DNA of 64,000 nt from Tillandsia leiboldiana (GCA_029204045.2 CM055066.1:2674168-2738167), one strand, 5' to 3'. Counted from the stretch's first letter, positions 10,858 to 24,340 are shown. Numbers and translations: made by a program. Notes: a model not told the origin generated them from the letters alone.

Positions 10858-12118
10858 TATTAGATCTTTTATTGCTTTTTCACTTCATTTTGCTTTTTGA
10901 CAAAGGCCTAGGAACTAAATTATTGTTCTCTATTCCAAAAAGAATTAGCATCAATAAAAAAAAGAAAAAAAAAAGAAAAAAAAGGCCCACTAACTTTGAA
11001 CTTGTAGCAAATTGAGGTGCTAAACTTTTTAATCAAATTAAGCTTAATGGAGAAAATTTAGTGGGGATTTTGATACTAAATGAAATTTAGTTGGTCGAAT
11101 TACAATCGAGACAAAGTTAATTTTGACTTTTTTGTCGAATTTGGATGTTACTTTTAATTTAAATTCATTGAGCATGTGGTTCAAAAAATGTATTGTTAAA
11201 ATTTTTAGAACTCGTTTGATCCGCTTTTATTTTTGTTTGGTACACAAAAGTTTTGAATTGGATTTTCAGATCCGACCCAACCTGTTAAGAAAATAGATAG
11301 TTTGGTTGATTGAGAAACTATAGTGCACCATATGTGCAGTTAATTATCCATCTCTTTCTTGAAAAATTCTCTCGCACTAAAACTTAGACCAAAGAAAAAT
11401 CACTCATAACTTTCTCTTAATTTTTTTGGTGAATTTGATATTTGAGTTATGTAAATTAACGCGGTTTCTATTTTATGACCAAAGAAAAATCACTCTTTTT
11501 CGGTGAATGGTGTTAATGTTATTTTATTTTTTCTTCGAAATTAATGACTGTTGACCTGTCGTGTTATTATTGACCGATGACAAGACCAACGTGATGTAAA
11601 TATTATATACTAAAATTTTTCTTCTTTGAAAGAGTTTAAATTATAAGTAGGATAATTCTAAATTCAATTCTCGCTTTTTAACTTGTGCTGACAATTAAAA
11701 CAACGGTCCTTATCAATCAATAAATATAGATTTGATTTGTTGAAACAATTAATGGTCCCGTAATTGTATGGCCCTTGTCCCTGAAATTCCCAACCCTATT
11801 GTTATCAAATTGAATGCAATTCCGCGCATTGACGAGGAAAATACGTCAACATGACAACATAAATTCTCACATTTTTTAAGAATGTTTAAGAAACCAAAGA
11901 GGATTTTTTTTTTTTTTTCAAAATTACATCCTCTTTTAACTACAGTTGCTCTCGCTCTCTCTCTCTCTTGCTAAAATAAGGAAAACCTTCTTTAAAATAC
12001 TTGTTTTTTACTTTTTTTTTTTTTTTTAATTTATATTTGAATCTCTTAAAATTTTGAAAATATTTTTAAAAAATTACGATGTTAATAGAGAAGACGAAAT
12101 GATCAAATTAACCTAACT

Positions 12119-12124
<6 letters not shown>

Positions 12125-12180
<56 letters not shown>
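12125..12180. repeat. (AT)n microsatellite
   Basis: Uninterrupted AT dinucleotides. Confidence 0.95.
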
Positions 12181-12182
<2 letters not shown>

Positions 12183-12364
12183 TTTATTTTTAAGAGTACT
12201 TTACGTATAAATTATAAGAAATAGACAGAATAGTAACGGAATCCAGATGGAGGGGATTAAATGCTCTAACTTAAATTTTTGAAGAGATAAAATATAAATT
12301 TTTGAAAGTCAGAACAAAAAAAAAAGTGAAAAAACATGTATTTATAGAGAAATTTTCTATAATT

Positions 12365-12408
<44 letters not shown>

Positions 12409-12759
12409 GTTTAAAGAGATGGAGAATTATGTTTTTAGCTTGTGATTTATTAACCAAGCAAACTTGTGATTTAGTAGGGAGATTGTTCGTGCGATGAGAA
12501 AGTACAATATAAAAATATCATGCTTATTTTTGTACGTAACTAAAAAATAAAAAAAGTATATTTCTATATATTTTTCATCTTAAATCTGTTTTGCCTGTTA
12601 ATATTAGATGTATCTCAAGTAGGATTTTTCAAATAAAAATAATAGGTTTACTTTCTTCAATATCTTTTAGAGGAATATTGATGATACTTTTATCTATTTA
12701 GAAGGGTATAAGTGTGTTAAAACAAAAAAAAATACTATATGGCAAGAAAGACGATCAAC

Positions 12760-13700
12760 GTGACCAACTGACTCAATCAAATCAAAAGATGATGCCCGGT
12801 GATATATGATGAAAAAGTCGATCAACTAAGTCAACCGATTTGGAGAAATTGAAAGGCGGCACGCTATGAGTCAAGAAAAAAACATTCAAACTCGAACAAA
12901 ATATAGGCGGGAAATCGGTTGAGACTAAGTGCGATATCAGTCAATCGATTTATAAATCAACTAGAAATAATGATTAAAACTAGAAATAACGTTCAAAACT
13001 AAGCGAGCTAAGAGAATAATGTCTGAGATTAAGCGGACGAAATCCGGGAACGTGGAGTCCGCGGCCGACGCGATCTTGGCCCTAACACACTCCATCGGAC
13101 GCAGCCAAAAATTACACTATTATCCAAACTGACGAGTGATCTCAGAAAGTGATATGACCGAATGATACGTCATTACCCGAAATGACGAACAGTCTCAAGA
13201 GGAGTCCATACTAGTATAAATAGACGAATTTTTCTTTGAAAAAGAGTTTTGCAGTCTTATAAACTAGCGACCATTATCTTTACTTTTCTTTCAATTCCCT
13301 ACATCTACTATCTTTTAACTTAGATTTACAATTTTTCTTGACTACTTTTCTCTACAAGTTTCCTAGCGTAACTTTCTCCATTCCCTAGGAGCAATCTTAA
13401 TTTATAATCGGTTCCCCAATCCTTATAATTGATCCCCATTAAAGCATTTTAAGTATATTTCGACTCTATAGGCCGAGTTCTTTTTCTGAGTTTCGAGTGT
13501 TTGATTGAGAATCTGTTTTCGTATTTGATTGAAAAGAATCCAATTAAAAAAATTTCTTCTTAATCCGATCGCTTGATACGAGACAGATCGCTTGATACGA
13601 GACACATTTTAGATGATCAACTTCAGAGTTGATCATTGACTAGGTGCAGTCAACGGTCCGACTTCGGTTCTACCCCAATACGGTGATGGTTTTGGCATCG
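12760..13700 (+). mobile_element. Possible old LTR or retroelement fragment
   Basis: A GC-richer patch (13030-13100) is followed by TAGTATAAATAGACG, a good plant TATA box, at about 13212 and a pyrimidine-rich leader, an arrangement common in LTR promoters. A short direct repeat of GATCGCTTGATACGAGACA occurs at 13568-13605. No matching second LTR or coding remnant is seen. Confidence 0.3.
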
Positions 13701-15329
13701 TTAGAAAGATAATGGTGATATTTTAGATTTTGGAGGAATATTTATAACACTTTGAAGTTTTTGGGGGTAGGTTTGAAATTGCTCCAAAAAAATATGCCAT
13801 GGAGAACTTAATTCATGCACCTGGTGTATATACAAAAAAATATGATTTATAATAATAATAATTAAAAATCATGAATCATTCAAACAGTATTCGTACTGAT
13901 CTATTATTAACAGCAAGTAGATCTACACCCAAGAGAATTAGAAATGTACTGGAAGAAATTATTACACCTCAAATAGTATAAAAAACCAACAATACACAAA
14001 GAGTCATTATTTGATGCGTACGAATCGAACCAGATGTCAAAATTTTTTGACTTTTGATATGTAAGCTTTAAAACAAATCCAATGAGCTAGATTTTGAATT
14101 TGAAGTACATAATATGAAGTTGCTGAGGTATAGTGCACAAGATGTGCTTATACATTCGGTGTAGGTGTGTAGGCAATAATTTCTAGTTACTGATTGTGGT
14201 TGTGGGAATTTCCTAAAGTCAAACAAGTTATCCAATTTTAAATTCTAAATTCAAAATCATCCTAATTTTAAAATATTCTCCAGTTAAAACTAGTTATCCA
14301 CAATAACTTTTGCACTGGGAGGATTAATTTTTTTTAATTTTTTTTTTTTTAATGATTACAAACTAGAAGTATGAATTTTGCTCCTCATGAGATCTTAATG
14401 GCCGTGATTTATTAACATAGTATATTTCTCTTATAATGTACTTAATCTTACTGAGAAAAAATAATATGGAGACTGAATATAGTATATTGCACTAAGTGCA
14501 TCTTTGTTTCACAGTAAGGATGGAGAAAGTAATTTTCGATGGAAGTGATCCACTTATTCTGTTTGATTCACTGTAAATTATTACGATCGAATGTTCATTT
14601 TATCTACAACACTGAAATTAATTTCGTCCCATCATTGGACGAAATCAATTATGATCAAGTCGAGCGAGAAAGAAAAAATAAAATAAAATATTTAGAAAGT
14701 AATTTAATTATGATAATGTTTGAGTTATATATTTAAAATATGATAAAATTTGATTAATTAAATTAATTTATTAAATGTTAATAATTTTTAAATTTAGGAT
14801 TTTATTTTTTACATAATTATAATTTATATATTAAAAAAATTAATATAATTATTTCAAATTTTTTTAGAATTGTATAGAAATATAATTATTTTATTTATTA
14901 TTTATTAAGTTGCAAAAAAGATAATAATATTATGTAGAACAGTGGAATGTAAGTTTACCGGCGGTGCGAAAATTGATTAATTTTTTGTGAATCAAGCAGA
15001 AAAAATAAAAAACTATACTTTTTATATCATTCATTCTTACCAAATAATCAGAACCGGCAAAACTTTATTTTCACAACTATTAAAATAAATAACGGAAGTG
15101 AAATAGTTTTCACCAAGTTCTAATTCAATCCCAAATTTACTTCGATACGTCGAAACAAACACATAGACCCTGGACCCCAAATATTGTAAATCATATCATC
15201 GGATTAAAATAATAATTTTAAAATTCTGATAATGAAATTTAAAGCGCATGCAGCGCATGAGGTGCCCGGATACACCAGGTGCAATTAATAGCTTCTTCCA
15301 AAGTCAATGGTCTTCTCAAGAAGTAGTCT

Positions 15330-15452
15330 TAGAAATCAAGATCCAATTAATTAATGAAAGATCCTTCGGATGTTACAGCTGAAACCGTCCTAGAAATCAA
15401 CATCCAATTAATTAATGCTCTTTAAGATGCTACAGCTAAACCTAGCTGAGCA
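15330..15452. repeat. Two-copy 61-bp tandem repeat
   Basis: The motif AGAAATCAAGATCCAATTAA recurs 61 bases later with one change, followed in both copies by GATG(T/C)TACAGCT. An old local duplication. Confidence 0.5.
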
Positions 15453-17199
15453 TTCCAATCCCTATCAACAAATAAGAAGCATCTAAACTTGGGATGTATG
15501 GTAGGGCATAGTAATAGGTCTAATTATTAAGAGAAATGTACCTAATTCCCGGTAGATTCAGAACACCCACAGTGAAAGAAAGCCCCAGTTTATTCTTATT
15601 TTATTACATAACTAGATCCAGATTCCAAGCAAGACACTTGTTCGTACCTCTTGATGATTAGAACTGGTCTGGATGTTGGACTTTTTTCACCTATTTTCAT
15701 ATCTATTTGATTTTTTTTTTTTTTTTTTTTCTGGCTTGTCAACTATTAGCTGGCCAAAGCAGCAAAATATAGATTTATATGTTTAGGTATATTTATTTTT
15801 AAACTTTAGAATGTTCTATGATTTAGATGATCATATCTTTTTTCCTTTTTTCTTTTTTTCTCCCCTCAAATATTAAATTTTATCTAGCTGGATGAAACTG
15901 CACAGTGTAGTCCACATGTTAATAAATATGTCCTTCCTGCATTAAATACCCAGTCCCTTTGTTTTTTTTTTTTTTTTCTTTCCAAATAACATTCTACGCG
16001 GCACAAATGACACAAAAAAGTAAATATAATTTGCTTTTTAACTATTATCCAGCTCACTCAGTCAATAATAATAATAAACTTATCCTTTTCATATTATATA
16101 TTCTCCAATCTAAGGGCTCTTGTTTTTTTTGGCTTGTTTTTCTCTAGCATTTAAAGGCTTCTTAATTTACATTGCACAAGAAGTTTTCCATAACCTATAT
16201 TATAATCTCTCATATAAGTTCCTCTTATAATATCACATTATCTGATAAATTACACTTTCGTTGGTGACACTAACTACTAACTTATTTCAACTACATGACA
16301 ACATAAAACTACATAGAGATATGGACATACTGATAAAAATAGGTGAAGGGTATTAATAACTCCGTAGAACCTATCGGAGCGCATGTGTTCACAGTGCACA
16401 CCATTAAATGAATCAAAGAAAACGATTGTTACAAGCCTGGGAAGGAGATGGAGCAGCAACAAAGTACTTATTAGATTTTACTTACAACGTTACCTGAAAA
16501 AGATCATACCGCGTGACAAACTATTGTATATTGACTGGGGATGTGAGAACTACTTGGCCGATTTTTCATGCTATTGGCAAAGCCTTGAAAGTTGTTCTGT
16601 GAAGCAAATTTAGTATGTGAACTCGAAGAATAGTTATCCTAATATTTCCAAGCAGATGACTAATGCAGCTACAACTAAATTCATTATGTTGCTGCGCGAA
16701 TATCAAATCTAAGCAGCATTCAACATAGTTAAAAGCAAGATATGAGTTAAATTAGAGCAGAAGAACAACAAAAAGGCACAGAATTATGCGAAATGAATAA
16801 TACCTTGGCTTTTATTAGCAGGCTTAATTTTGAATACAGCAACCAAAAAATAATCGGAGACAGCTCCAGGCCAAACGGCGAGAAATTCCTTCACTTTACA
16901 TAACGTAGGATACTTCTCACCAGACAGAAATATAACCATGAATAATATAGCCAGGGACCGGAACAAACCCCTATGCCAAGAAGAGCTCCCTTCAAAGAAT
17001 GCATGATTTGATCCTAAGTAACCGTAAGTCGAGAAAATCTAATCCACAACAGGGAGAATCCTTCCTAAATCTACAACTGGGAGAAAAAAGAAGGAACAGA
17101 GCAATGGCTATCCATGGTTCTGTACATATGAAACACTTGAACAGACGATCGCATGCTCGTTCCTTGCTTTAAGAGTCACGCTAATCCTATGGCGGCGAT

Positions 17200-18111
17200 T
17201 CAGAAAATGTGCTCATCCTCGAGCTGCGGCTGTGTCCGCATTAGCGGCACCTGTGGCATCCGAAAATCCCCCACTTGCACCATTTGCAACGGTATTCCGG
17301 TCTCAGATTGGTGTATCATTTTCGCCGTTCTCTTATCCTGTACATACCGATGAATCCACACCACAAGCAAAGGCAAGATAATCAAACCAAGACACCCTCC
17401 GACTACCCCTCCGACAATCTTCCACACCTTCGAATGGCTCTTATGGACAGGCGTCGGACCCACCGGAGCGGGCGCAGGAGGGATTGCGGTAGAGTTGATC
17501 ACAATAGAAAAGTGGCCTTGGCTATTTGTCGAGCAGGTGGCGGGCGACGCCAACTCCCCGAACTTTGCAGTGCCATTTATACTGAACCACACACATTTCG
17601 CGACAACCCCATCGGGAACGGGTCTTACATCTGTGAATTCAATCGAGATCGACGAATCTGAAGCCACGAAATCCAATTCGGGCAAGTGGGTGGCCGACAG
17701 ATTCGCCGCATCATAAGCAAGAAGGCCGAGCACCGGAGCCAAGTAGGTATACCCGGGGAGTGGGTAGTAAAAGGAGGACCAGTTGCCGACATTTTGGTAA
17801 ACAAAAGCGAGCCTTCGGACGTAGGGGTGGACGACAATGCCGATCGGAATGTTGAACTCTTTATAGTTTGCAAATCCCCTCTTCTTCAAACTACCGTTTC
17901 TGAGCCTCAACGCGGCGATCTTGATGCCGGTGAGATTATTCGGGACCGCACCGTCGTAGATGATTCCAGTATGAGGGTGGCGGAATGATCTAAAGGCGTA
18001 ATCTTGAAGAAGGGCATCTAAAGATCTCGCAGGGGATTGCGCTTTACAAAGGGATGGTAACAAAACCGCAATGAGCCAAATTAAGAGCATGAATCGAATA
18101 ATGAACTCCAT
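17200..18111 (-). CDS. DUF1191 family single-pass membrane protein
   Basis: An intronless 303-residue frame starting at ATG 18109-18111. Residues 1-24 form a signal peptide (hydrophobic MLLIWLIAVLLPSL, likely cleaved after CKA). The ectodomain (25-228) has the DUF1191 signatures SLDALLQDYAFRSF and HPHTGIIYDGAVPNNLTG and six N-glycosylation sequons (N59, N72, N110, N137, N179, N206). A short proline-rich stalk (PPAPAPVGPTP) leads to a transmembrane helix at about 230-252 and a cytoplasmic tail ending LEDEHIF. The length fits the family. DUF1191 proteins are plant-specific and of unknown function; position at the plasma membrane or endomembranes is inferred from topology. No neighbouring gene suggests a pathway. 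Confidence 0.88.
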   Translation of the reverse strand: MEFIIRFMLLIWLIAVLLPSLCKAQSPARSLDALLQDYAFRSFRHPHTGIIYDGAVPNNLTGIKIAALRLRNGSLKKRGFANYKEFNIPIGIVVHPYVRRLAFVYQNVGNWSSFYYPLPGYTYLAPVLGLLAYDAANLSATHLPELDFVASDSSISIEFTDVRPVPDGVVAKCVWFSINGTAKFGELASPATCSTNSQGHFSIVINSTAIPPAPAPVGPTPVHKSHSKVWKIVGGVVGGCLGLIILPLLVVWIHRYVQDKRTAKMIHQSETGIPLQMVQVGDFRMPQVPLMRTQPQLEDEHIF

Positions 18112-18691
18112 AAACTCTCAAATTTCTTCACCAAATTCGCTTTACAGCTATAATCCACCTCTAATTACAAAAAAGAATTCAAAATTTGAGGAATCCAACT
18201 CAAATCTCTGAAGCATCGATGGGAAATCTTCGGAATCGAGTAACGAGGCTAAAAATGCGAGCTGTTTCTGATGTAGTACCTGCATCAACCTCGACGAAAA
18301 GCCAAGCGAAGCCGAGATGCGATCAAAGCAAACTTTTTGCAGTAAATCCCCGCATCTTCTCAAAACAAAGCACACTATTCTCAGAGCAAAATCGAAGAGT
18401 CCAAGAACAGCTTCACGAATCCACCAATGCCGACGAATCCGAGCTCAAATCGCGGGCCTTCGGAGCGGAGAAAGCCCTCGAAAGCGACCGAATCGGATGA
18501 ATCCACGCCGCGAGCAACACCACACGATCAAATCCCCACGAGTCGAATCCAACAAATACGTTGGATAAGATCCCGAAGATCGCAATGGAGATCGATCGCG
18601 ATAGGGTTTTAAAGCCTTTTTAGGCTTTTTAAACCCTAATAAAAACTTCTTATAAACGGAGAACAAAATAATAATGTGAATACGAGAAAAA

Positions 18692-18735
<44 letters not shown>

Positions 18736-18740
18736 AGATC
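18112..18740 (-). promoter_or_regulatory. Upstream region of the DUF1191 gene with telo-boxes
   Basis: On the minus strand a TATA-like TTTATAAG lies near 18649-18656. Just downstream are two inverted telo-boxes (AAACCCTA at 18631-18638 on the plus strand, TAGGGTTT at 18602-18609). A (GA)n run at 18692-18729 reads as (CT)n in the gene sense. This layout suits a transcription start near 18620 and a leader of about 500 nt. The start site is inferred. Confidence 0.4.
18692..18729. repeat. (GA)n microsatellite
   Basis: Simple GA repeat upstream of the DUF1191 gene. Confidence 0.9.
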
Positions 18741-20080
18741 ACGAGAGGTTGCGGAGTAAGAACACGGCGATATGCCACTGGGAGTTGAAATTACCAAAAT
18801 ACCCCTCTAATTTCTCCCAAGCTCGGCGAAAGCGTCACCGTCACGCCTTAACGCCGTTACGCTTTCGCTTTCCCTTTCCCCAGATTTCTTCTTTAGAAAT
18901 TACTCCCTGAACCAGGTGCATCCGTACGCCTCCAACACCGACCTTGATTTTTTTTTTCTTTTTTTTTTAAAAAAAAATAACACAATTTCCGCTTGTTCAA
19001 TTGATTAAGTATATGAAGTTAACCCTAACAAGTCTTTTAAATTATAAACCGTTAATGTTTTAATTTACACTATAATTATGCCTTTTATTTTTTTTGACTT
19101 AAAAAGAGATATAACTTATTTGAATACATATAAGATATGCGATGTACTTATACACTACAACCATAATGCGGACAATGATTTCCCTTCCACTGAGGGGCTT
19201 TTATTTTTATTTTTGGGTGTACTGCTCTGAGAACTTTTTGGGTGTCAGGGGGCTTTTTGTAAAGTTTCGAGGAAAGTGTCAGGTGACAGGAGCACGTGAT
19301 CAGATCCGTCCAAGTGGAATCGTGCGGTCCAAAGTAAGCCGGAAAATGTATTATATTGTGGTCTTGTGTTTTTTACATTTTTGTGGGCCCCACATGTCCA
19401 GCTCACCAACAGCCGTCCAGGGGCATTTATGGAACACGGAAGTTTAGCTGGACATGTCCTCGCCACATGTGCCGGAGATATTATTTCGTGGACCCGGTTT
19501 ACCGTGCACCGAACTCTTATGATTCCAATTTTTTATAATTATTGTGGTATTTATAATATTGTCCACATGTCAAAAAAAAAATTATAATTTTTGAAATTTT
19601 ATTTTGTTCTTTAAGAAAAATAGTTATATTTGAGTTTTAAAAATTAGAAATAATTTGGTACCTAAAGAGCTCTGCTGCACGAAACCGCTAGTTAATTAGG
19701 ATTCCACTAAAGTTTAATATGAATATAATATAAATAGAATTCGTGTGTCTTATCGGCGGTTCCTAACGCATGTGGTAAAAAACTTGATAATTAATATCCA
19801 AGGTTCCGAATTTTAAATTTAGTTGTTTCACATTTTTTAATTAAGTTTATTTTAAAATAAACAAAACGATAGTATATTATTTTTTTCTAAAAAAAATATA
19901 TTTTAATTATTAAATTCGTTTAATAAGTATGCGAAAAGTATACGTTCATCAATTTAAACTTCAAAATAAAAATAACATTTATTAAACTAAATTTGGTATA
20001 AATAGCTATAATTTTTAAAAATATAAAAATAAAAAATTACAAAATGAAGTAAATGATAAGTGAGAATTTTTTCAAACGGA

Positions 20081-20122
<42 letters not shown>

Positions 20123-20700
20123 TTAGGACGAGCGAGTGAAAAGTTAGAAACACAAAAAATTTTATCCAAAAATTTTGACTAAATTTTTTACCGAATTATT
20201 CGGGACGGCTAAATTATTCATAAATTATTAAAACTATTTTAATATTTTGTCTAAATTTTTGACACAACAATCTACATCCGCTAAATTACTCATCAACTAT
20301 TCCAAAAATTTATATTTTATTCAGATTTTTTACAAAAAATTTACATGCGAATCGCTTAATTTGAATTTTTTAATAATTGATAAATTAGATAACTGTTGAA
20401 TCATATGAATTCAACATCATCCCTTATCTGTAAAAAAAAAGGCACCATTTGTGTTTTGGAAATAAAAGCAATTTGGTATCTAAATGCTCTGTTCAATTGC
20501 TGTGGAGTCAATATCACTCCTCATGTGTCAAAAAAATCCTAAAATTTAGCCCCTTAATTAGGAACAAGCCCACAGTTTATGTCTAATTAATAGATCTCTA
20601 AACTCTATAATATTTCTTTCGCTGGGTTTATAAAATTTAAATTATCACATCAGTCAAATTAAATTTTAATTTCACAATATTAAAAAAAATAAAAAATAAA
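18741..20700. other. Intergenic DNA, nothing assigned
   Basis: AT-rich with an (ATT)n run at 20081-20121. A moderately GC-rich patch at 19280-19500 has only short frames without recognisable domains. Confidence 0.5.
20081..20121. repeat. (ATT)n microsatellite
   Basis: Simple trinucleotide repeat. Confidence 0.9.
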
Positions 20701-20867
20701 TACAATGCATGAGTGGGAGCGTTTGGTTAAAAAATAAGATCATATTTTTTAAACTTATTTAGTTATGGATAGAAATAATTATTGACTAATTTATTTATAA
20801 ATTAAAAATAGATTTAACTTTCTGTCCGTGATAATAGGCTCAGAAAACTAATAACTTGAATTGAATG

Positions 20868-21720
20868 AGCCCAATAAATTGAGTGGGTTGCGATCCACAA
20901 TAGACCTAACGGCAAGAGGCTCAACAATAGACCCAACATCTAGGTAGATTGTCCGGTCGATATCCGTGGACGTCATATTTGTACGCTTTAAGTGAATTAG
21001 CTGTGTATTTCTAACCGCTTGAGTTTTTGAAATTAATTGTAAGCGCCAACGATCCAACAAGTAGTATCAGAGCCAATGACACGAATTCGCTTCCCAATGG
21101 CAATATGCCCAACAATAAACCCAACGTTCATGTGGGTTGAGTCCGGTTGAGACCTGTGGGCGCTAGAGATGTCAATGGGTACGGATACCCAAAATTTTAT
21201 TCGAACCCGAATCCGAACGGAATGAATTTACCCGATGTTAAACGGATATGGATATAAAAAATGAAAACCCGACGGATTTGAATTTGGATATGAATTTTGA
21301 TTGTACCCGATGAGAACCCGAACCTGATCCGAACCCGAATTGATTTTACATTATATAATATATGTGTATATAAATATTTGATATTATATTTAAATTTATA
21401 TTTTAAAAATTAAAATTTAATATAATATATTTTGAAATATTGTAAAAAAAAATAAAAAAATTTATTTCGGGTTTGGATTTTCGGGTTCAGGTTCGGATTC
21501 GGATTTTGGATTTTTGGTCGGGTTCGGATTTGGATATGGATTTTTAAAATCCATAGGATTCGGGTTCGGGTTCGGATTTTTGAAAATCCGTCCCGATTCC
21601 GACCCGTTGACATTTCTAGTGGGCGCTGTCTATTTTCCTTTTAAGTGAATTGGTTGCATATTTCTAACAGCTCGAGCTTTTGAAATTAATGATTAGCGCT
21701 AACAATCCGACAATAGTATT
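20868..21720 (+). mobile_element. Degenerate TRIM or LTR-PBS-LTR-like relic
   Basis: Two diverged direct repeats. One, about 20871-21062, contains CAATAGACCCAACAT, AAGTGAATTAG and TTTTGAAATTAATTG. The other, about 21100-21163 plus 21627-21712, contains CAATAAACCCAACGT, AAGTGAATTGG and TTTTGAAATTAATGA. Between them AGTATCAGAGCCAATG resembles a tRNA-Met primer site. The second repeat is split by a hAT-type MITE. No coding part is present. Confidence 0.5.
21164..21618. mobile_element. hAT-type MITE
   Basis: 455 bp with ends TAGAGATGTCAATGGG and, read in reverse, TAGAAATGTCAACGGG. It is flanked by the 8-bp duplication GTGGGCGC (21156-21163 and 21619-21626). An 8-bp duplication and TAGNNNTG-type ends are hAT hallmarks. 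The interior is rich in GGGTTCGGAT motifs. Confidence 0.85.
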
Positions 21721-21725
21721 TCTAA

Positions 21726-22080
21726 GAACTTTTTGGAATTAATAGTTAGCCGCTAGCGCCAACGATCCGACAACAACGTCTCTCTGAAACTAATATAAGT
21801 TTAAAATTACTGTTCCGAACTTAATTAAAATAAATATAATTTTAATTATTGTATTAACTCATCGACTAATTTAATATTTTGATTAATATTATTATTTTAT
21901 TAACTAATTTTTGGAATTAATGGTGATCCGACGACAGCAATTCTTGTCTCTATGAAACTAGTATAAGCTTGGAATTATTATTTCAAACTTAATTAAAATA
22001 AATATAATTTTAATTATTTTATTAACTTATCAACTAATTTAATATTTTGATTAATCTAATTATTGTATTAACTAATTATT
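21726..22080. repeat. Two-copy tandem repeat of about 177 bp
   Basis: The segment beginning TTTTTGGAATTAAT at about 21730 recurs at about 21908. Shared stretches include AAACTTAATTAAAATAAATA (second copy; one change in the first) and ATTTAATATTTTGATTAAT. Confidence 0.6.
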
Positions 22081-23989
22081 TAATTATTAATTAATAATAC
22101 TCATGGTTAACTATTTTGTTAATTAATATTTAGAATTATCTAGTAATACCTAATTAAATAAATATCTAATTAATATTTTTATATTAATTAATTAGATAAA
22201 ATATTATTATTTTAAAATTATAATTACTCATATTCTTATTAATAATCTAATCTAACTATTCAAACACTATATTTCTTATTCCCAAAAATAATATAATTTT
22301 TATCTAAGTTTAAAATTAGCATTATTTCTGCTTATTTTAAAAAATATATTTATACTAAAAATAAATAATTTTTATTTATATCCGAACCAAACGCAGCTGA
22401 AATGTACAGATACACCAAGTGCATGCGAAAAATTTCTCCTTGCTAAGTGTATCAAATTAAGAAAGAGGAAGTGGACCCACAAATGAGTAGCAAATTGGTA
22501 GAAAATTTGAGTTTGATCTCAAATTTGAGGATTAATTTTTCATATATTTATAGCAATTTGGGGAAAATTTTTAGGAAAGTAAAAATCAATTTTGAAAAAT
22601 AGGGATATGTCCAGCTCACCACTGTGACACAAATTAATTATTTCTGATTTATATATATATATATATATATTATTTTTTGGAAAGGTTTAAAAAGCTGAGA
22701 AAAATGTGGTCCAATGGATCTGCTGGCACTGAAAAAATGACACTGGAAACGCCAGTGGTCCTTCTTAAGTCAATTATTGTGTACCGTTGGATCATTGATG
22801 ATTAATTTGTTTATTGGCAAAATTGTATAGAATTTATCTTAGATACTCTTATTTTTTATCTTGAATATCTAATATTTAAAAACTCTTATTTTAATTTATC
22901 TAATTTGAACAATTTAATGACTTTTTTATTTTAAAATTTGAATGCGTTATTTATTTTTTACGAAGTTAATTAGCATATCATTTTATACCATTTATATAAC
23001 TATAAATTTATTAAAATAATTAAATAGCTTAAATCTAATAAATTTAAAGATTAAGTATTGAAATCAAAATTTTAAAAAATTTAATAGTCAAGGCAAAATG
23101 GTGTAGGTGTTGGTTGCACTTTATTTTACCACATGTTTCAATCCCAACATAGACCTACTATTAAGTTTTATTTATTTATTTTAAAAAATAGCAAGTTATA
23201 TATTTCGTTCATTTTTTAAAATAAATTCAGTTAGAAATATAAAATAATTAAATTTTAAATTAAAATTTTAAATATTAATAACTAAATTTTGAGTCAATTG
23301 TACTGGATATAGTGGGTAATATTGGTGTAAGATTAATTAAGATTGTCGAGCATTGTTATTTAGCTTTTAATTTTGATTAACATTTTATTTTTTTTTTCAA
23401 AAAAATACAGTTCTCATTCTGTTCACTCGATCCTATAAGTTGTAATAGCAAATCCGCTTATCTAGTACTCGGTTTGATCAAATTCTATATCTTTAATGTT
23501 TTTATTCATATGAATAATATATATATATTCTCAATAATCTGTATTTATTTTTCTAATTTTTTATATCTTATTTATTTTTTAAAATAATATAGTTATTTTT
23601 TATATAAAAATTTATTGGTGATTTGCTACTACGGTGACCTTCTACTTACTATCCTCCATCTTTACATCTCCTATATGTCCTAACTCGAATCTAATTTCAT
23701 GAAAATTCTAATTTTTAGTTGTTATATGAATATCTAAAAATTTTATATGTATTGCATAGATGTTTACTGTGTTTACTTTTTAAATATTTTGCTTATAATT
23801 TTATTATTGTTTAAGATGTTCTCTTAGTCATTATTATTATTATTATTATTTTTAATTTATCTAAACACACGTATATTCTAAGTTGTTTAATTATTGAATA
23901 AAAAAAATAAATGAGGTGCCTATTTTTAAAAGGCTATTTTTTTATAAGTTGCCTATTTTTGCACTTAAACAAAAAGATCGATGTGTTTT
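22081..23989. other. AT-rich intergenic DNA
   Basis: No gene seen. It has a short (AT)n at 22650-22671. The string ATATCCGAACCAAACGCAGC at 22378-22397 is a MITE-like end matching the GCGTTTGG family; a possible partner end GAGCGTTTGGTTAAA lies at about 20717. Confidence 0.5.
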
Positions 23990-24100
23990 TGTGACACTCC
24001 CGAAATATATATTAGCCCTATATATAAATAATATAATATGACTAAATCTCTTAATCCGGCTATAGCATTTTGGGTGGTAGCAAGACTCAAGAGGTTATGA

Positions 24101-24154
24101 GAGTTAAGCGTACTAGAGCTAGAGTAGTTCTAGGATGGGTGACCCCCTGAGAAG
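24101..24154 (+). other. 5S rRNA-like segment in the left Cassandra LTR
   Basis: GAGTTAAGCG, then TAGTTCTAGGATGGGTGACC and CTGAGAAG correspond to the A-box and C-box internal promoter part of plant 5S rRNA. In known Cassandra elements this segment is a Pol III promoter. The 5' third of 5S is missing, so this is not an rRNA gene. Confidence 0.85.
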
Positions 24155-24340
24155 GCGGGGTGTCACAGTCGGTATCAAAGATAGTTCTAGGATGGGTGAC
24201 CCCCCTGAGAAGGCGGGGCGTCACAGTCGGTATCAAAGATATTTACTAGCCAGAAATGTGAGATGAATCTCGGCTGAGCCAGCATTATATAGCGGGTAGC
24301 TAATGACCATTGTGGGTAGACTATAGCTCCCCACAAGGTT

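Larger units (their letters stand above)
10858..16900. other. AT-rich intergenic region without recognised genes
   Basis: Read on both strands. It contains (AT)n at 12125-12180, poly-T runs (12369-12405, 15714-15730, 15962-15977) and a possible old LTR fragment near 12.8-13.7 kb. Open frames are short and have no recognisable domain. Confidence 0.6.

Noticed and set aside
17275..17988. Plus-strand frames and the 17625-17873 minus frame within the DUF1191 gene
   Set aside because: Shadows of the 303-residue DUF1191 frame.
24101..24154. A 5S rRNA gene
   Set aside because: Only the 3' part of 5S is present, and it lies inside an LTR with target duplication, so it is a Cassandra segment.
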